Shown: positions 8,367 through 17,273 of the stretch, piece by piece
How positions within the stretch are numbered: position 1 is the stretch's first letter
Layout of the letters: each line of letters begins with the position of its first letter
Source: Chryseobacterium jejuense
GTDB taxonomy: Bacteria > Bacteroidota > Bacteroidia > Flavobacteriales > Weeksellaceae
DNA length: 64,000 nt
NCBI RefSeq assembly: GCF_900100075.1
Contig: NZ_FNEG01000003.1
Coordinates: forward strand, 248,001-312,000
Direction of reading: 5' to 3'
Notes under the pieces: model-generated
Database searches by the model: none
The model's input: only the letters and a program-made list of their open reading frames with translations
What the model was told of the DNA's origin: nothing
Translations under genes and position numbers: made by a program

Positions 8367-9428
8367 ATGAAAAAAACTTTAATATATATCATCGTAGCAG
8401 CTGTACTGGTTGGGTTGGCAGCTTACAAGATTGCAGGTAACAAAGAAAAGCAGACTCAGGAAGTAAAAGAGGTTGCCAAGCAAGTAGATAAAATCAACGT
8501 TAATATTGTAACGGTAACAAGAGAGAATATTGATACAGATTATTCTGCAAACGGGACCTTCCTTCCTAAGCAGGAAATGAACCAGTCTTCTGAAATCGCA
8601 GGACGTATTGTTAGTGTTCTAGTGAAAGAAGGTTCAAGAGTAGGAGCAGGGCAGGTGTTAGCAACTATTAAAAGAGATGCTATCGAAGTTGACGTTACTC
8701 AGGCTCAGAATAACCTACAGAATGCTGTTATCGACAACCAACGTTACGAAAACGCATACAAAACAGGTGGAGTTACCAAACAACAACTTGACAACTCAAG
8801 ATTGCAACTGAAAAACATGCAGGCTGCAGTGAAAGCTCAGGGAGTAAGAGTAAATGATACAAGCATCCGTGCTGGGATCAGTGGTACAGTTAACAAAAAA
8901 ATGGTTGAACCCGGAACAGTTGTTTCTGTGGGAACTTCAATGTTTGAGATTGTTAATATCAACAGTTTAAAACTTTCTGTTTTAGTAGATGAAAGCCAGG
9001 TTGGAAAAATTCAGTTAGGTCAGGAAGTTCCAATTAAAGTAAACGTTTTACCTGAAGAATCTTTCGTAGGTAGAATTACATTTATCGCTCCTAAAAGTGA
9101 TGCTTCTTTGAATTTCCCTGTTGAAATCGAGGTTCAGAACAGAGGAAACTTAAAAGCAGGTATGTATGCAACGGCTACCTTTAAAACAAACCATGGTGCA
9201 GAAACTCAGAATATGCTGACAGTTCCTGCAGAAGCGTTTGTAAACGGAGTAAGTTCAGGGCAATTATTCGTTGTTCAGAATGGTGTTGCTAAATTGATTA
9301 AAGTAACTGTTGGAAAAGTTTACGGAGATAAAGTACAGGTATTAAGCGGACTGAATGATGGTGAGCAAGTGGTAACCAGCGGACAGATCAACCTGGACAA
9401 TGGATCTAAAGTGAACATTATAAAGTAA
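8367..9428 (+). CDS. RND efflux periplasmic adaptor (membrane fusion protein)
   Basis: The protein has 353 residues. An N-terminal membrane anchor (LIYIIVAAVLVGLAAYKIAG) is followed by a lipoyl/barrel-sandwich half motif (QSSEIAGRIVSVLVKEGSRVGAGQVLA), a short helical hairpin (about 115-160), the second lipoyl half (SIRAGISGTVNKKMVEPGTVV), a beta-barrel and a membrane-proximal domain. It bridges the inner-membrane pump and the TolC duct. It lies 6 bp after the TolC gene and 7 bp before the pump gene. Confidence 0.94.
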   Translation: MKKTLIYIIVAAVLVGLAAYKIAGNKEKQTQEVKEVAKQVDKINVNIVTVTRENIDTDYSANGTFLPKQEMNQSSEIAGRIVSVLVKEGSRVGAGQVLATIKRDAIEVDVTQAQNNLQNAVIDNQRYENAYKTGGVTKQQLDNSRLQLKNMQAAVKAQGVRVNDTSIRAGISGTVNKKMVEPGTVVSVGTSMFEIVNINSLKLSVLVDESQVGKIQLGQEVPIKVNVLPEESFVGRITFIAPKSDASLNFPVEIEVQNRGNLKAGMYATATFKTNHGAETQNMLTVPAEAFVNGVSSGQLFVVQNGVAKLIKVTVGKVYGDKVQVLSGLNDGEQVVTSGQINLDNGSKVNIIK

Positions 9429-9435
9429 ACGATAT

Positions 9436-12400
9436 ATGAAGTTAGCAGAAATATCGATTAAAAGACCCTCGTTGGTAATTGTATTATTTACGATTCTGAC
9501 GCTGGGAGGTATCCTGAGTTATACGCTCATGGGATACGAATTGATTCCGAAGTTTGAAACCAATATGGTAACCATTTCCACGGTGTATCCGGGAGCTTCA
9601 CCCGCAGAGGTGGAAACCTCCGTCACCCGAAAGATTGAGGATGCCGTAGGTTCTTTGGAAAACGTAAAAAAAGTAGAATCTTCTTCATATGAAAGTTTAT
9701 CCGTTATCATGGTTCAGCTGAACAATGGTGCCGATGTAGACTTTGCATTGAATGATGCTCAGAGAAAGGTAAACGCTATTCTGGGAGATCTTCCGGATGA
9801 CGTAAAAGCACCTTCACTGAATAAATTCTCCTTAGATGACTTACCAATTATCACGATGAGTATTTCATCGGATAAATTAAACAGTAAGGATCTTTATGAC
9901 TTACTGGATAAAAAGATTGAACCTATTTTCTCCCGTGTAAACGGAGTAGCACAGGTTGACCTTGTAGGTGGACAGGAGAGAGAAATTCAGGTGAATCTGG
10001 ATGAAAAGAAATTGCAGGGATACGGACTTTCTATTGGAGATGTTCAGCAGGCAATTCTTTCTTCAAACTTAGACTTCCCTACAGGAAGTTTGAAAACAAG
10101 AACTACAAAATCTACCATCAGATTATCAGGAAAGTATAAGTCTACTGTGGAAATGAACAACCTTGTGGTTTCCAACAAGAATGGAGCACAGGTTCGCTTA
10201 TCTGATATTGCAACTGTTTTCGACTCTCAGAAAGATGTTGAAAAAGTAGCGAGATTCAACCAGTTTCCTACAATCTTAATGCAGGTGAAAAAGCAGTCTG
10301 ATGCCAACGCGGTAGCAGTATCTGAAAGTATTCAGAAAACGATTAAGACTGTAGAAGAAGCATACAAAATTCAGGGAGTAAAAGTAAAAATCGTAAACGA
10401 TACTACAGAGTTTACCCTTGAATCAGCGAACCACGTAATTTTCGACTTATTCTTAGCGATTATCCTTGTGGCGATTGTAATGCTATTGTTCCTTCACAGT
10501 ATCAGAAACGCATTCATTGTAATGGTATCTATCCCGGCTTCATTGGTGGCAGCGTTCATCGGAATGAACCTGATGGGATATACTTTGAACTTGATGAGTT
10601 TACTAGGACTATCCCTTGTGGTAGGTATCCTTGTGGATGATGCGATTGTTGTACTGGAAAACATCTACCGTCACATGGAGATGGGTAAAAGCAAGATCAG
10701 AGCAGCCTATGACGGAGCTTCAGAAATTGGATTTACCGTTGCTGCGATTACCTTGGTAATTGTGGTGGTATTCTTACCGATTGCGATGAGTTCAGGGCTT
10801 GTAGCCAACATCCTGGCACAGTTCTGCGTCACGGTGGTTATTGCGACGTTACTGTCATTATTAGCTTCATTTACCATCATTCCTTGGTTATCATCAAGAT
10901 TCGGTAAACTAGAGCATTTAACAGGTAAAAACTGGTTTGAGAAATTCATCCTTTGGTTTGAAGGATTAATTGACAAATTCACTCATTGGGTTACAGATAT
11001 TCTTGAATGGTGTCTGAAAACAACTTTAAGAAGAATTTCTACAGTTGTGATTACATTCATTATTCTACTTAGTTCATTCTCATTAGTGGCCTTTGGATTC
11101 ATTGGAGGGGAATTCTTCCCGCCGATTGACCGTGGTCAGTTCTTGGTGCAGATGGAACTTTCAAAAGATGCAACTGTTGAGAAAACAAACCAATTAACAT
11201 TAGATGTTGAGAAGTACTTAAGAAATGATAAAGATGTTGTAGACCTTATTACAACCGTAGGACAGCAGTCAACAGGTTTTGGAGGTGCTCAGGCAACTAC
11301 TTACCAATCTGAGGTTCAGGTTAACCTTACAGACAAATCTGAACGTTCTGAAAGTACCAACATCAAAGCTGCAAAAGTAAAAAGAGCCTTAGAAGAGAAG
11401 TTTACAGGAGTAGAATTTAAAACAGCTCCAATCGGGATCATGGGTGCGGAAAATGCTCCGATCGAGATGGTAGTAACGGCTCCGGATAATGCAACAGCAG
11501 TAAAAGAAGCAACCAGAATCCTTGATCTATTGAAAAAGGTTCCAGGAGCAGTAGATGCAGAATTATCCACTGACTCTGGTAACCCGGAAGTACAGGTAAA
11601 TATCGACAGAGATAAAATGGCCTCTCTAGGCTTAAATCTTTCAAGTGTAGGACAAACAATGCAGACTGCATTTAACGGAAATACAGATGGAAAATTCAGA
11701 GCAGGAGAGTATGAATATGACATTAATATCCGTTTTGGAGATGCGAACAGACAATCCATTGATGATGTTAAAAACCTTATGTTTACAAACCCTCAGGGTC
11801 AGCAGGTTCGTTTAAGCCAGTTTGCTGAAGTAAAAATGGGGTCAGGGCCAAGCTTGCTTGAACGTAGAGATAAGTCTCCTTCAGTAAAAGTAAGAGCTAA
11901 AGCTGTAGGTAGACCAGTTGGGGACGTAGCAAACGAATGGGCAGCTAAGTTCATGAATGATAAAAGACCTATTGGTGTAGATTACATCTGGAGTGGAGAT
12001 ATGGAGAACCAGCAGGAAGGTTTCGGTACTTTAGGAATCGCATTATTAGCGGCTATTGTATTGGTATATCTTGTAATGGTATCATTGTATGACAGTTTCG
12101 TATATCCTTTCGTGGTATTGTTCTCTATTCCGTTAGCAATGATTGGGGTAATGGTAATCCTTGCCTTAACAGCTAATTCATTGAACATCTTCACGATGCT
12201 AGGGATGATTATGTTGATCGGATTGGTAGCGAAGAATGCGATTATGATCGTTGACTTTACGAATGCAAGAAAAGCAGCCGGAGCAACCACTCACGATGCG
12301 TTAATTCAGGCGAACCATGCCCGTCTTCGTCCGATCCTGATGACAACCATTGCGATGATCTTCGGTATGTTACCGATCGCATTGGCAACAGGAGCCGGAG

Positions 12401-12621
12401 CAGAGATGAACAAAGGTCTTGCATGGGTAGTAATCGGTGGTTTAACATCGTCTCTATTCCTTACCTTGATTATTGTACCAGTAGTATACTCTTTATTTGA
12501 CTCTATCTTAAGAAGAATGGGTAAAGACACTAAAGTAGACTACGAAGCTGAAATGAAGGCAGAATATGAGCACAGAGAACTCAATGAAGATGGATTTACT
12601 CCTAAACATTTAGATAACTAA
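9436..12621 (+). CDS. RND multidrug efflux pump, HAE1/AcrB type
   Basis: This is a 1061-residue inner-membrane proton-driven transporter. The topology is classic: TM1 near residues 12-32, a large periplasmic loop with porter domains (YPGASPAEVETSVTRKIEDAV), TM2-6 at about 335-490, a second loop, then TM8-12 at about 865-1030. LVVGILVDDAIVVLENIYRHME holds the paired aspartates of the TM4 proton relay, and LIGLVAKNAIMIVDF is the matching segment in the second half. Together with the adaptor and TolC partner it exports hydrophobic drugs or dyes; the real substrate is unknown. A strong terminator closes the operon. Confidence 0.96.
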   Translation: MKLAEISIKRPSLVIVLFTILTLGGILSYTLMGYELIPKFETNMVTISTVYPGASPAEVETSVTRKIEDAVGSLENVKKVESSSYESLSVIMVQLNNGADVDFALNDAQRKVNAILGDLPDDVKAPSLNKFSLDDLPIITMSISSDKLNSKDLYDLLDKKIEPIFSRVNGVAQVDLVGGQEREIQVNLDEKKLQGYGLSIGDVQQAILSSNLDFPTGSLKTRTTKSTIRLSGKYKSTVEMNNLVVSNKNGAQVRLSDIATVFDSQKDVEKVARFNQFPTILMQVKKQSDANAVAVSESIQKTIKTVEEAYKIQGVKVKIVNDTTEFTLESANHVIFDLFLAIILVAIVMLLFLHSIRNAFIVMVSIPASLVAAFIGMNLMGYTLNLMSLLGLSLVVGILVDDAIVVLENIYRHMEMGKSKIRAAYDGASEIGFTVAAITLVIVVVFLPIAMSSGLVANILAQFCVTVVIATLLSLLASFTIIPWLSSRFGKLEHLTGKNWFEKFILWFEGLIDKFTHWVTDILEWCLKTTLRRISTVVITFIILLSSFSLVAFGFIGGEFFPPIDRGQFLVQMELSKDATVEKTNQLTLDVEKYLRNDKDVVDLITTVGQQSTGFGGAQATTYQSEVQVNLTDKSERSESTNIKAAKVKRALEEKFTGVEFKTAPIGIMGAENAPIEMVVTAPDNATAVKEATRILDLLKKVPGAVDAELSTDSGNPEVQVNIDRDKMASLGLNLSSVGQTMQTAFNGNTDGKFRAGEYEYDINIRFGDANRQSIDDVKNLMFTNPQGQQVRLSQFAEVKMGSGPSLLERRDKSPSVKVRAKAVGRPVGDVANEWAAKFMNDKRPIGVDYIWSGDMENQQEGFGTLGIALLAAIVLVYLVMVSLYDSFVYPFVVLFSIPLAMIGVMVILALTANSLNIFTMLGMIMLIGLVAKNAIMIVDFTNARKAAGATTHDALIQANHARLRPILMTTIAMIFGMLPIALATGAGAEMNKGLAWVVIGGLTSSLFLTLIIVPVVYSLFDSILRRMGKDTKVDYEAEMKAEYEHRELNEDGFTPKHLDN

Positions 12622-12647
12622 AATATCATATACCTTTAATTAATCGA

Positions 12648-12679
12648 AAGCGCCTCAGATCTTCTGAGGCGCTTTTTTT
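12648..12679 (+). terminator. Terminator of the RND efflux operon
   Basis: AAGCGCCTCAGA pairs with TCTGAGGCGCTT, followed by T7. Confidence 0.9.
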
Positions 12680-12696
12680 CAATTTTATTCATGATT

Positions 12697-13428
12697 TTAC
12701 CATGCTATTTCAAATCCATCACTGAAAAACTTTCCTGAAGGGCCACTATTATCAATCGTAGCCAATTTTATGATGGCTCTGGTTCCTTGTTCAGGAGTTT
12801 GATATCCTGTAAAACCATTAAGGTCAGTAGCTGTGAATCCCGGATTGACACTGTTAATTTTAAAATTAGTGTCTTTCAGTTCATAAGCAAGCATTACTGT
12901 AAAAGTATTGACAGCTGTTTTTGAACTACAATATGCCATTGGCTTTACATCATAAAATTCATAGTCGGGATTGCTATGGTTAGTCAGCGAACCCATGTCA
13001 CTGGAAACATTGATGATTCTTGGCTCTTCGGATTTCTTCATTAAGTCCAGTAGATGTTGAGTTACTTGGATAACCCCAAAAAAATTGGTCTCATATACAG
13101 ATCTGAGATTATCTAAGGAGATTGTAGATGCATGCTGAGGCATTTCTCCTATTATTCCAGCGTTGTTAATCAGAACATCCAGTTGGGAGATTTTAGATTC
13201 CAGCTCTTTGCTGGCACTTTGTACAGAGAACAGATTAGTAACATCAATTTGTAAGACATCAACATCTTTATAACCTAATTCTTTTAAAATCTCTACCGCT
13301 TTTAACCCTCTTTTCAGATCTCTGCTTCCAATGAAAACCGAATATCCCAGCTGTAAAAGTTGTTTTGCTGTTTCAAAACCTATTCCTTTATTGGCTCCTG
13401 TAATCAGCGCCGTTTTTTGTCTTACCAT
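12697..13428 (-). CDS. Short-chain dehydrogenase/reductase
   Basis: The 243 residues match the classical SDR length. They show the cofactor motif TGANKGIG (residues 10-17), the NNAG motif (88-91), the catalytic Ser near residue 143 (INVSSDMGS) and Y166-x3-K170 (YCSSK). SRDLKRG after the second strand suggests NADP preference. The C-terminal part (NPGFTATDLNG) is also standard and resembles the carbonyl-reductase-like SDRs that make alcohols from aldehydes or ketones. The substrate is unknown. Directly upstream on the same strand is an AraC-type regulator, and between them lie two tandem 21-bp repeats that probably serve as its activator site. Confidence 0.92.
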   Translation of the reverse strand: MVRQKTALITGANKGIGFETAKQLLQLGYSVFIGSRDLKRGLKAVEILKELGYKDVDVLQIDVTNLFSVQSASKELESKISQLDVLINNAGIIGEMPQHASTISLDNLRSVYETNFFGVIQVTQHLLDLMKKSEEPRIINVSSDMGSLTNHSNPDYEFYDVKPMAYCSSKTAVNTFTVMLAYELKDTNFKINSVNPGFTATDLNGFTGYQTPEQGTRAIIKLATIDNSGPSGKFFSDGFEIAW

Positions 13429-13451
13429 GATTTTATTGTTTAATGATATAA

Positions 13452-13459
13452 CAAAAATA
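13452..13459 (-). promoter_or_regulatory. -7 box (TATTTTTG) of the SDR gene
   Basis: An exact TAnnTTTG on the minus strand lies 23 nt upstream of the SDR start. There is no TTG in the -33 position; instead the first 21-bp tandem repeat begins 18 nt upstream, as expected for an activator-dependent promoter. Confidence 0.5.
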
Positions 13460-13477
13460 GAAAGTGCATGGCAGAGA

Positions 13478-13519
13478 AAATGGTAACCTTTTCTGTTTAA
13501 ATGGTAACCTTTTCTGTTT
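13478..13519 (-). repeat. Two perfect 21-bp tandem repeats, candidate AraC-type binding site
   Basis: Copies at 13478-13498 and 13499-13519 are identical over 21 bp and share the core GGTAACC (13482-13488 and 13503-13509). The distal copy overlaps the last codons of the AraC-type gene. The proximal copy occupies the -33 region of the SDR promoter. Direct repeats spaced 21 bp (two helical turns) are the usual site geometry for AraC-family activators. Confidence 0.6.
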
Positions 13520-13901
13520 TTAGATCAGGATGATTCTCTTTTCTGTATGCTTTTGGAGTTTTATCAGTAAATCGTTTGAAAAATTTCGTAAAATGAGAAG
13601 GTTCAAAATCTAATATTCTTGCAATTTCACTAATGGGTTTATTGGTATTGGTGAGGAGATCTTTTGAAATAAAGATCAATTTTTCCTCATATACAGCACA
13701 TGGTGATTTTCCCAGTACTTCTTTGACAGTATCACTCAAATGATTTGGATTGATAAATAGTAATCCTGCAAACTGATTGACTTCATATGCTGTTTCAACT
13801 TGTCCTGATTGAAGATCTGCTATATGTTTGTCTAATGCGGAAAGAAATTGATTGGCTATTTCTACTTGTCTTAAAGAAACACTTCTATCAAACTTTTTCA
13901 T
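13497..13901 (-). CDS. AraC-type helix-turn-helix regulator, compact form
   Basis: The protein has 134 residues, little more than the AraC DNA-binding domain: the first HTH at about 43-62 (NQFAGLLFINPNHLSDTVKEVLG), a long linker helix, and the second HTH at about 90-113 (KPISEIARILDFEPSHFTKFFKRFTDKTPKAYRK). There is no sensor domain, so it is a single-domain form or has lost its N-terminus; no upstream in-frame extension is evident. It is followed 68 bp later by the SDR gene, its probable target. Confidence 0.85.
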   Translation of the reverse strand: MKKFDRSVSLRQVEIANQFLSALDKHIADLQSGQVETAYEVNQFAGLLFINPNHLSDTVKEVLGKSPCAVYEEKLIFISKDLLTNTNKPISEIARILDFEPSHFTKFFKRFTDKTPKAYRKENHPDLKTEKVTI

Positions 13902-14040
13902 TTATATATTTATTATCAATGTGCTCTTTATCCATATCTCCGAAGAATAAAAGGGAGCTTCAAATTTTTGAAGATAAAGTATTCCTTATTACTATCAAAT
14001 TAAAAACCAAACGGGCATTGGAAAGAATATTTTTAAATGA

Positions 14041-14074
14041 AAAAAGGCTTCTGGTATCAACCGAAAGCCTTTAT
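14041..14074 (-). terminator. Terminator after the J-domain/KTSC gene
   Basis: On the minus strand AAAGGCTT and AAGCCTTT form the stem, followed by T6. Confidence 0.7.
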
Positions 14075-14092
14075 ATATTATATCTGAAAAAA

Positions 14093-14539
14093 TTAGTCTG
14101 CCATAACCTCTCCAGCTTTTCTGTAGATAAAGTTTCCATAGACGTGTCTTCTTGCGAAACGGCTTGGAGAATCAGCGTTAACCATTTTAATATAAGTATT
14201 TCTTGGAACTCCCATATATTCATAGGTTTTTCCATTCAAATGCTGAACTGTTAAAATCGATTTTTCAAGATAAAAATCCTGAATGTTAGATTGAGTGATG
14301 GTTTCTGTATATTCTTCTTTATATTTTTCCTGAGTTTCAGGATTAATGCTTACCAGGAAATGATAGGCTTCAATCACAGACTTACTTCTTTCTTCAGCTG
14401 CTACCTTTCCTTCCTCATCATTGATAAATTTATCAGGATGCGTATCTTTCATCACATTTCTGTAAATAGTCTTTAACTCTTTTAAAGTTACAGTTTTATC
14501 AACTCCAAGAAGGGTTCTGTGTTCACCTATTCGTTTCAT
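14093..14539 (-). CDS. J-domain protein with C-terminal KTSC domain
   Basis: Residues 1-65 form a DnaJ J domain: RTLLGVDKTVTLKELKTIYRNVMKDTHPDKF carries the HPD tripeptide (34-36) needed to stimulate DnaK. Residues about 95-140 match the KTSC domain (YEYMGVPRNTYIKMVNADSPSRFARRHVYGNF), a small module of unknown function. There is no G/F region, zinc finger or client-binding domain, so this is a specialised co-chaperone rather than DnaJ itself. It is cytoplasmic, and the KTSC part may bind nucleic acid or a specific client; that is conjecture. The gene is alone with its own promoter and terminator. Confidence 0.88.
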   Translation of the reverse strand: MKRIGEHRTLLGVDKTVTLKELKTIYRNVMKDTHPDKFINDEEGKVAAEERSKSVIEAYHFLVSINPETQEKYKEEYTETITQSNIQDFYLEKSILTVQHLNGKTYEYMGVPRNTYIKMVNADSPSRFARRHVYGNFIYRKAGEVMAD

Positions 14540-14564
14540 ATTTTGAATTCTTATTTTCGGGGTG

Positions 14565-14591
14565 CAAAATTAAGGAATTTAATTGAAACAA
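14565..14591 (-). promoter_or_regulatory. Promoter of the J-domain/KTSC gene
   Basis: On the minus strand, TTG at 14589-14591 is followed after 16 nt by TAATTTTG at 14565-14572. The spacer is slightly shorter than the usual 17-20 nt. Confidence 0.45.
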
Positions 14592-14627
14592 TTGTAACTT
14601 ATTCATTATTAATTTATTTGATGACGT

Positions 14628-14954
14628 TTATTCTCCATGAAAATATTCATAAGCATAACCTTCCAAATCTCCACATTCTGAAATTAGTTGTTCTTTTTCA
14701 TCATAAATTTTGAAGCTTTCCTGTGAGCCTCCGATACTTGCAGAGCCATCCAATCCAAGAAGGATGGTATAAAAAGTGTCTGTTAAAAGTGCTGAAATAA
14801 TGTCTTTTAGTTGCTCAGTCTGAGTTTTATTGAGGTTTAATTCTTCAATTTTCGTCGAAACAAGGGTTTTATGCTCTGATTTATTTTCAAACGTTGAATG
14901 AAGAATGTCCTGTTTTTCGAGATAGAAATTTTTTACAAACTCTTCGGTTGTCAT
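14628..14954 (-). CDS. Hypothetical cytoplasmic protein
   Basis: The protein has 108 residues with no signal or membrane segment. It is mostly helical and acidic (KTQTEQLKDIISALLTDTFYTILLGLDGSASIGG). The segment LLGLDGSASIGG...FKIYDE near the C-terminus looks like a small beta element. It resembles the small orphan or immunity-like proteins common in Bacteroidota, but I cannot name a family and assign no function. Confidence 0.65.
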   Translation of the reverse strand: MTTEEFVKNFYLEKQDILHSTFENKSEHKTLVSTKIEELNLNKTQTEQLKDIISALLTDTFYTILLGLDGSASIGGSQESFKIYDEKEQLISECGDLEGYAYEYFHGE

Positions 14955-15036
14955 TATTGTATGTTTTATTTGATCCGTCCAAAGGTTTTCTATTGGTGGG
15001 TAATTATATATTCTATTATCTTGTTATTATAACTAT

Positions 15037-15130
15037 GTCATTTCGAATAAAGGCTGAAGGTCTGCGAACATAGTTTGGAAGAGAAATGAAGAATCTAACT
15101 GTATTGAGATTCCTCCTTCGTCGGAATGAC
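15037..15130. repeat. REP/MITE-like 94-bp intergenic element
   Basis: The element is bounded by GTCATTTCGA and TCGGAATGAC (inverted, 9 of 10 matching). An internal AGAATCT...AGATTC pair makes a second arm. It has the look of the dispersed palindromic elements between flavobacterial genes. Related pieces occur at about 25271 (GTTGAGATTCCTACAGAATGAC) and about 53258-53312. Confidence 0.6.
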
Positions 15131-15161
15131 AGCGATATAAGATTGTATATATTCACTTAAA

Positions 15162-16106
15162 CTATTTTACATAATAAGGAACAATGCTCTTATCAAAAAT
15201 AAAATAGAAATCATTGCCTGTTCTGGCTAAAAGACCATCCTCGGAAATCCAGTCGTATTCTTTCTGTAATGTAGTTCCGTCACTATAAAGCAAACTATAT
15301 TTTTGCCCGTTTTGATAAATTCCCAGTTTAGTTTGTGCATACAACAATGTTTGACATAACCATGGACTTTTGGTCATCAATTTTCCTTCAGGATCATAAT
15401 AATACCAGATATTATCTTTTCTCAGAGGAAGGATATTAATAACATTGATACGGTTTGGGATAAAATTAACCGGCGATTCTTCGTATTCAATGGGAACCAA
15501 GATTTTTCCGGTCCTGTCAATAATACCTATTTTCCCACCTTTTTGTACCATGAAATAATTGCCATCTAATGGCGTTGCATTTTCAACTTCAAAACTGTTG
15601 GTATTCATAGTATATTGTCCTTCCTCATTTTTTCTGAAAGGGAATCTTAATAATACCGGATAACCGCAGGAAGTTCCGGAACATCGTTCAAATTCTCCAT
15701 TGAGCCTATTGAAATTGTATTCAGTACTATTTTCATTCATTAAAAAGCTGATGAAATGTGTGCCACATGTTGTTCGGTGATTGATCTTTGTATAAATTCC
15801 CTTATCTATAATAAAGGATCCTGTACGGTCAATCAGATTATATGATTTTGTTTCGGTGTCAAAAACCAAGGCATATTTTCCGTAAAAAGGGTAGGCTTCT
15901 CTGAATTTTTTATTAAAAACAGGTTGCCCGTCTTTCAGATTAATATAAACGAAGGCTCCATTTTGATAAGTAGGAAGAATACTGTCTTTAGGAGTTTGGG
16001 AGGATGTGTTTTTTACCAGAGTAACGAGGTTAAATGGAATATCAATTTGAGCCTTTACAGAGATTGCAGCCCAAAAAATACAGAAACAATACAGTCCTTT
16101 TTTCAT
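15162..16106 (-). CDS. Exported WG-repeat protein
   Basis: The protein has 314 residues with a signal peptide (YCFCIFWAAISVKAQ). The mature protein contains degenerate WG (KWG) repeats: YNLIDRTGSFIIDKGIYTKI, KIGIIDRTGKILVPIEYEE, then WYYYDPEGKLMTKS and KYSLLYSDGTTLQKEYDWI. WG repeats form beta-propeller or solenoid surfaces in exported proteins and are abundant in this phylum. The ligand is unknown. It is probably periplasmic. A second WG-repeat protein lies at 22727-25189 but is larger, lacks a signal peptide and is only distantly similar. Confidence 0.82.
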   Translation of the reverse strand: MKKGLYCFCIFWAAISVKAQIDIPFNLVTLVKNTSSQTPKDSILPTYQNGAFVYINLKDGQPVFNKKFREAYPFYGKYALVFDTETKSYNLIDRTGSFIIDKGIYTKINHRTTCGTHFISFLMNENSTEYNFNRLNGEFERCSGTSCGYPVLLRFPFRKNEEGQYTMNTNSFEVENATPLDGNYFMVQKGGKIGIIDRTGKILVPIEYEESPVNFIPNRINVINILPLRKDNIWYYYDPEGKLMTKSPWLCQTLLYAQTKLGIYQNGQKYSLLYSDGTTLQKEYDWISEDGLLARTGNDFYFIFDKSIVPYYVK

Positions 16107-16149
16107 AGTTATCAGTTAGCCTATAAAATTAATAAATTCAGTTAATCTG

Positions 16150-16157
16150 CAAAGATA
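16150..16157 (-). promoter_or_regulatory. Possible -7 box (TATCTTTG) of the WG-repeat gene
   Basis: An exact TAnnTTTG on the minus strand lies 43 nt upstream of the start, without a recognisable -33 box. Confidence 0.4.
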
Positions 16158-16195
16158 TTTATTCAATCAGGCTTAAATGATAAACAAAAACCTTA

Positions 16196-17089
16196 TCAGA
16201 ACTCAGAATATAGGTTTTTATTCAGCTTAAAATAAATAGACTGGTTTTTAAAATCAATAATGGTATTGAATCTTTTTAAGAAACCATTTCCAAAAAAACC
16301 TGCCATTTTTTCTGAAGCATCAATGCCTTCTGTAGAGCTGGAAAGCGTAATCGGGACATTGTAAAGAAATTTATGAGCGAAAGTAATGGAAGGGCAAAGA
16401 ACTACCGGCATTTCATAAACAGAACCATCCGAACCTTGTGCAGTAGCTTTCCCTATCGTTTTCATGGCATTGGCTAAAGAATTCTTTCTGACATAAGGAG
16501 AAGCAATGGTAAGTGCATCATCCGCACCGCTGTCAAGACCAAAATACCCGGAATATTCTTTACCATTCACTGTTATTGAGCCTTCCACAGCAGGATAATT
16601 ATCGATGAGATGAAGTTTCATTTTTTCATATCCTGAAAAATCAATAGACCTGTCGTTTTCATCATAAAAGCGGATCACATTTTTATGATAATCAATTTCA
16701 ATAATCTTTCCTTTCATTAAATCTGTTCCGAAAACCCCATCGAAATTAACCTCTCCATAAGGAATGAGGGTAAACAGAACATCTGTTTTCTGTATATCCC
16801 CGAATTGAACCATATTATGACTGCTGTAATCAACGGTGTTTACCCCGTTTGAACCCTTGTTTTCCGATTTTCCATCAATTTTTAAATCAACTTTTTTCTT
16901 TGAATTGATATTGATGACAGATCCGTCAGCACCAGTATCAAACAGTAATTTTACGTTATCTACTGCATTTACCTTGCATTGCAGATAAACAGAATTGTTT
17001 TCCAGTGAGAAAGGAATAAGGGTCGACTTTTTTTGTGCAGATAAAGTTGCAGTGATTCCTATGGTTAAAAAAAGAATTTTAAAATTCAT
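16196..17089 (-). CDS. Exported retropepsin-like aspartyl protease
   Basis: The protein has 297 residues. A signal peptide ends TATLSAQ. Two aspartyl protease half-sites are present: LLFDTGADGSVI (D51) and YFGLDSGADDALTI (D186). Two lobes in one chain suggest a single-chain pepsin-like fold rather than a retroviral homodimer. VDYSSHNMVQFGD and FDGVFGTDLMKGKIIEIDY are typical of bacterial clan AA proteins exported to the periplasm. The substrate is unknown, and many homologues have never been assayed. The gene is separate from its neighbours, with about 90 bp to the WG-repeat gene. Confidence 0.87.
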   Translation of the reverse strand: MNFKILFLTIGITATLSAQKKSTLIPFSLENNSVYLQCKVNAVDNVKLLFDTGADGSVININSKKKVDLKIDGKSENKGSNGVNTVDYSSHNMVQFGDIQKTDVLFTLIPYGEVNFDGVFGTDLMKGKIIEIDYHKNVIRFYDENDRSIDFSGYEKMKLHLIDNYPAVEGSITVNGKEYSGYFGLDSGADDALTIASPYVRKNSLANAMKTIGKATAQGSDGSVYEMPVVLCPSITFAHKFLYNVPITLSSSTEGIDASEKMAGFFGNGFLKRFNTIIDFKNQSIYFKLNKNLYSEF

Positions 17090-17225
17090 AAACGATACAT
17101 TCTAAAGGTTAATGCAACGAAAATAAATCTATTGATGATCTTGACAAAGAAAGAGCACTTCATTAACCTTCCCTTAACCATTCTGTATTCAAATGTCCTT
17201 AAAAACTAAATACAGATAATTGATA

Positions 17226-17253
17226 AATAAAAAAAGTACCCAAAATGAGTACT
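17226..17253 (-). terminator. Terminator after the AhpD-like gene
   Basis: On the minus strand AGTACTC and GGGTACT pair around an ATTTT loop and are followed by T7. Confidence 0.7.
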
Positions 17254-17273
17254 GTTATTCTGATTTCACATGA

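Noticed and set aside
9519..12530. Several open minus-strand frames opposite the RND pump gene
   Set aside because: They are shadows of a strongly coding plus-strand gene, with no start signals or recognisable domains.
13787..14254. A 155-codon plus-strand frame
   Set aside because: It runs antisense across the AraC-type and J-domain genes and the terminator between them, and its translation has no family features.
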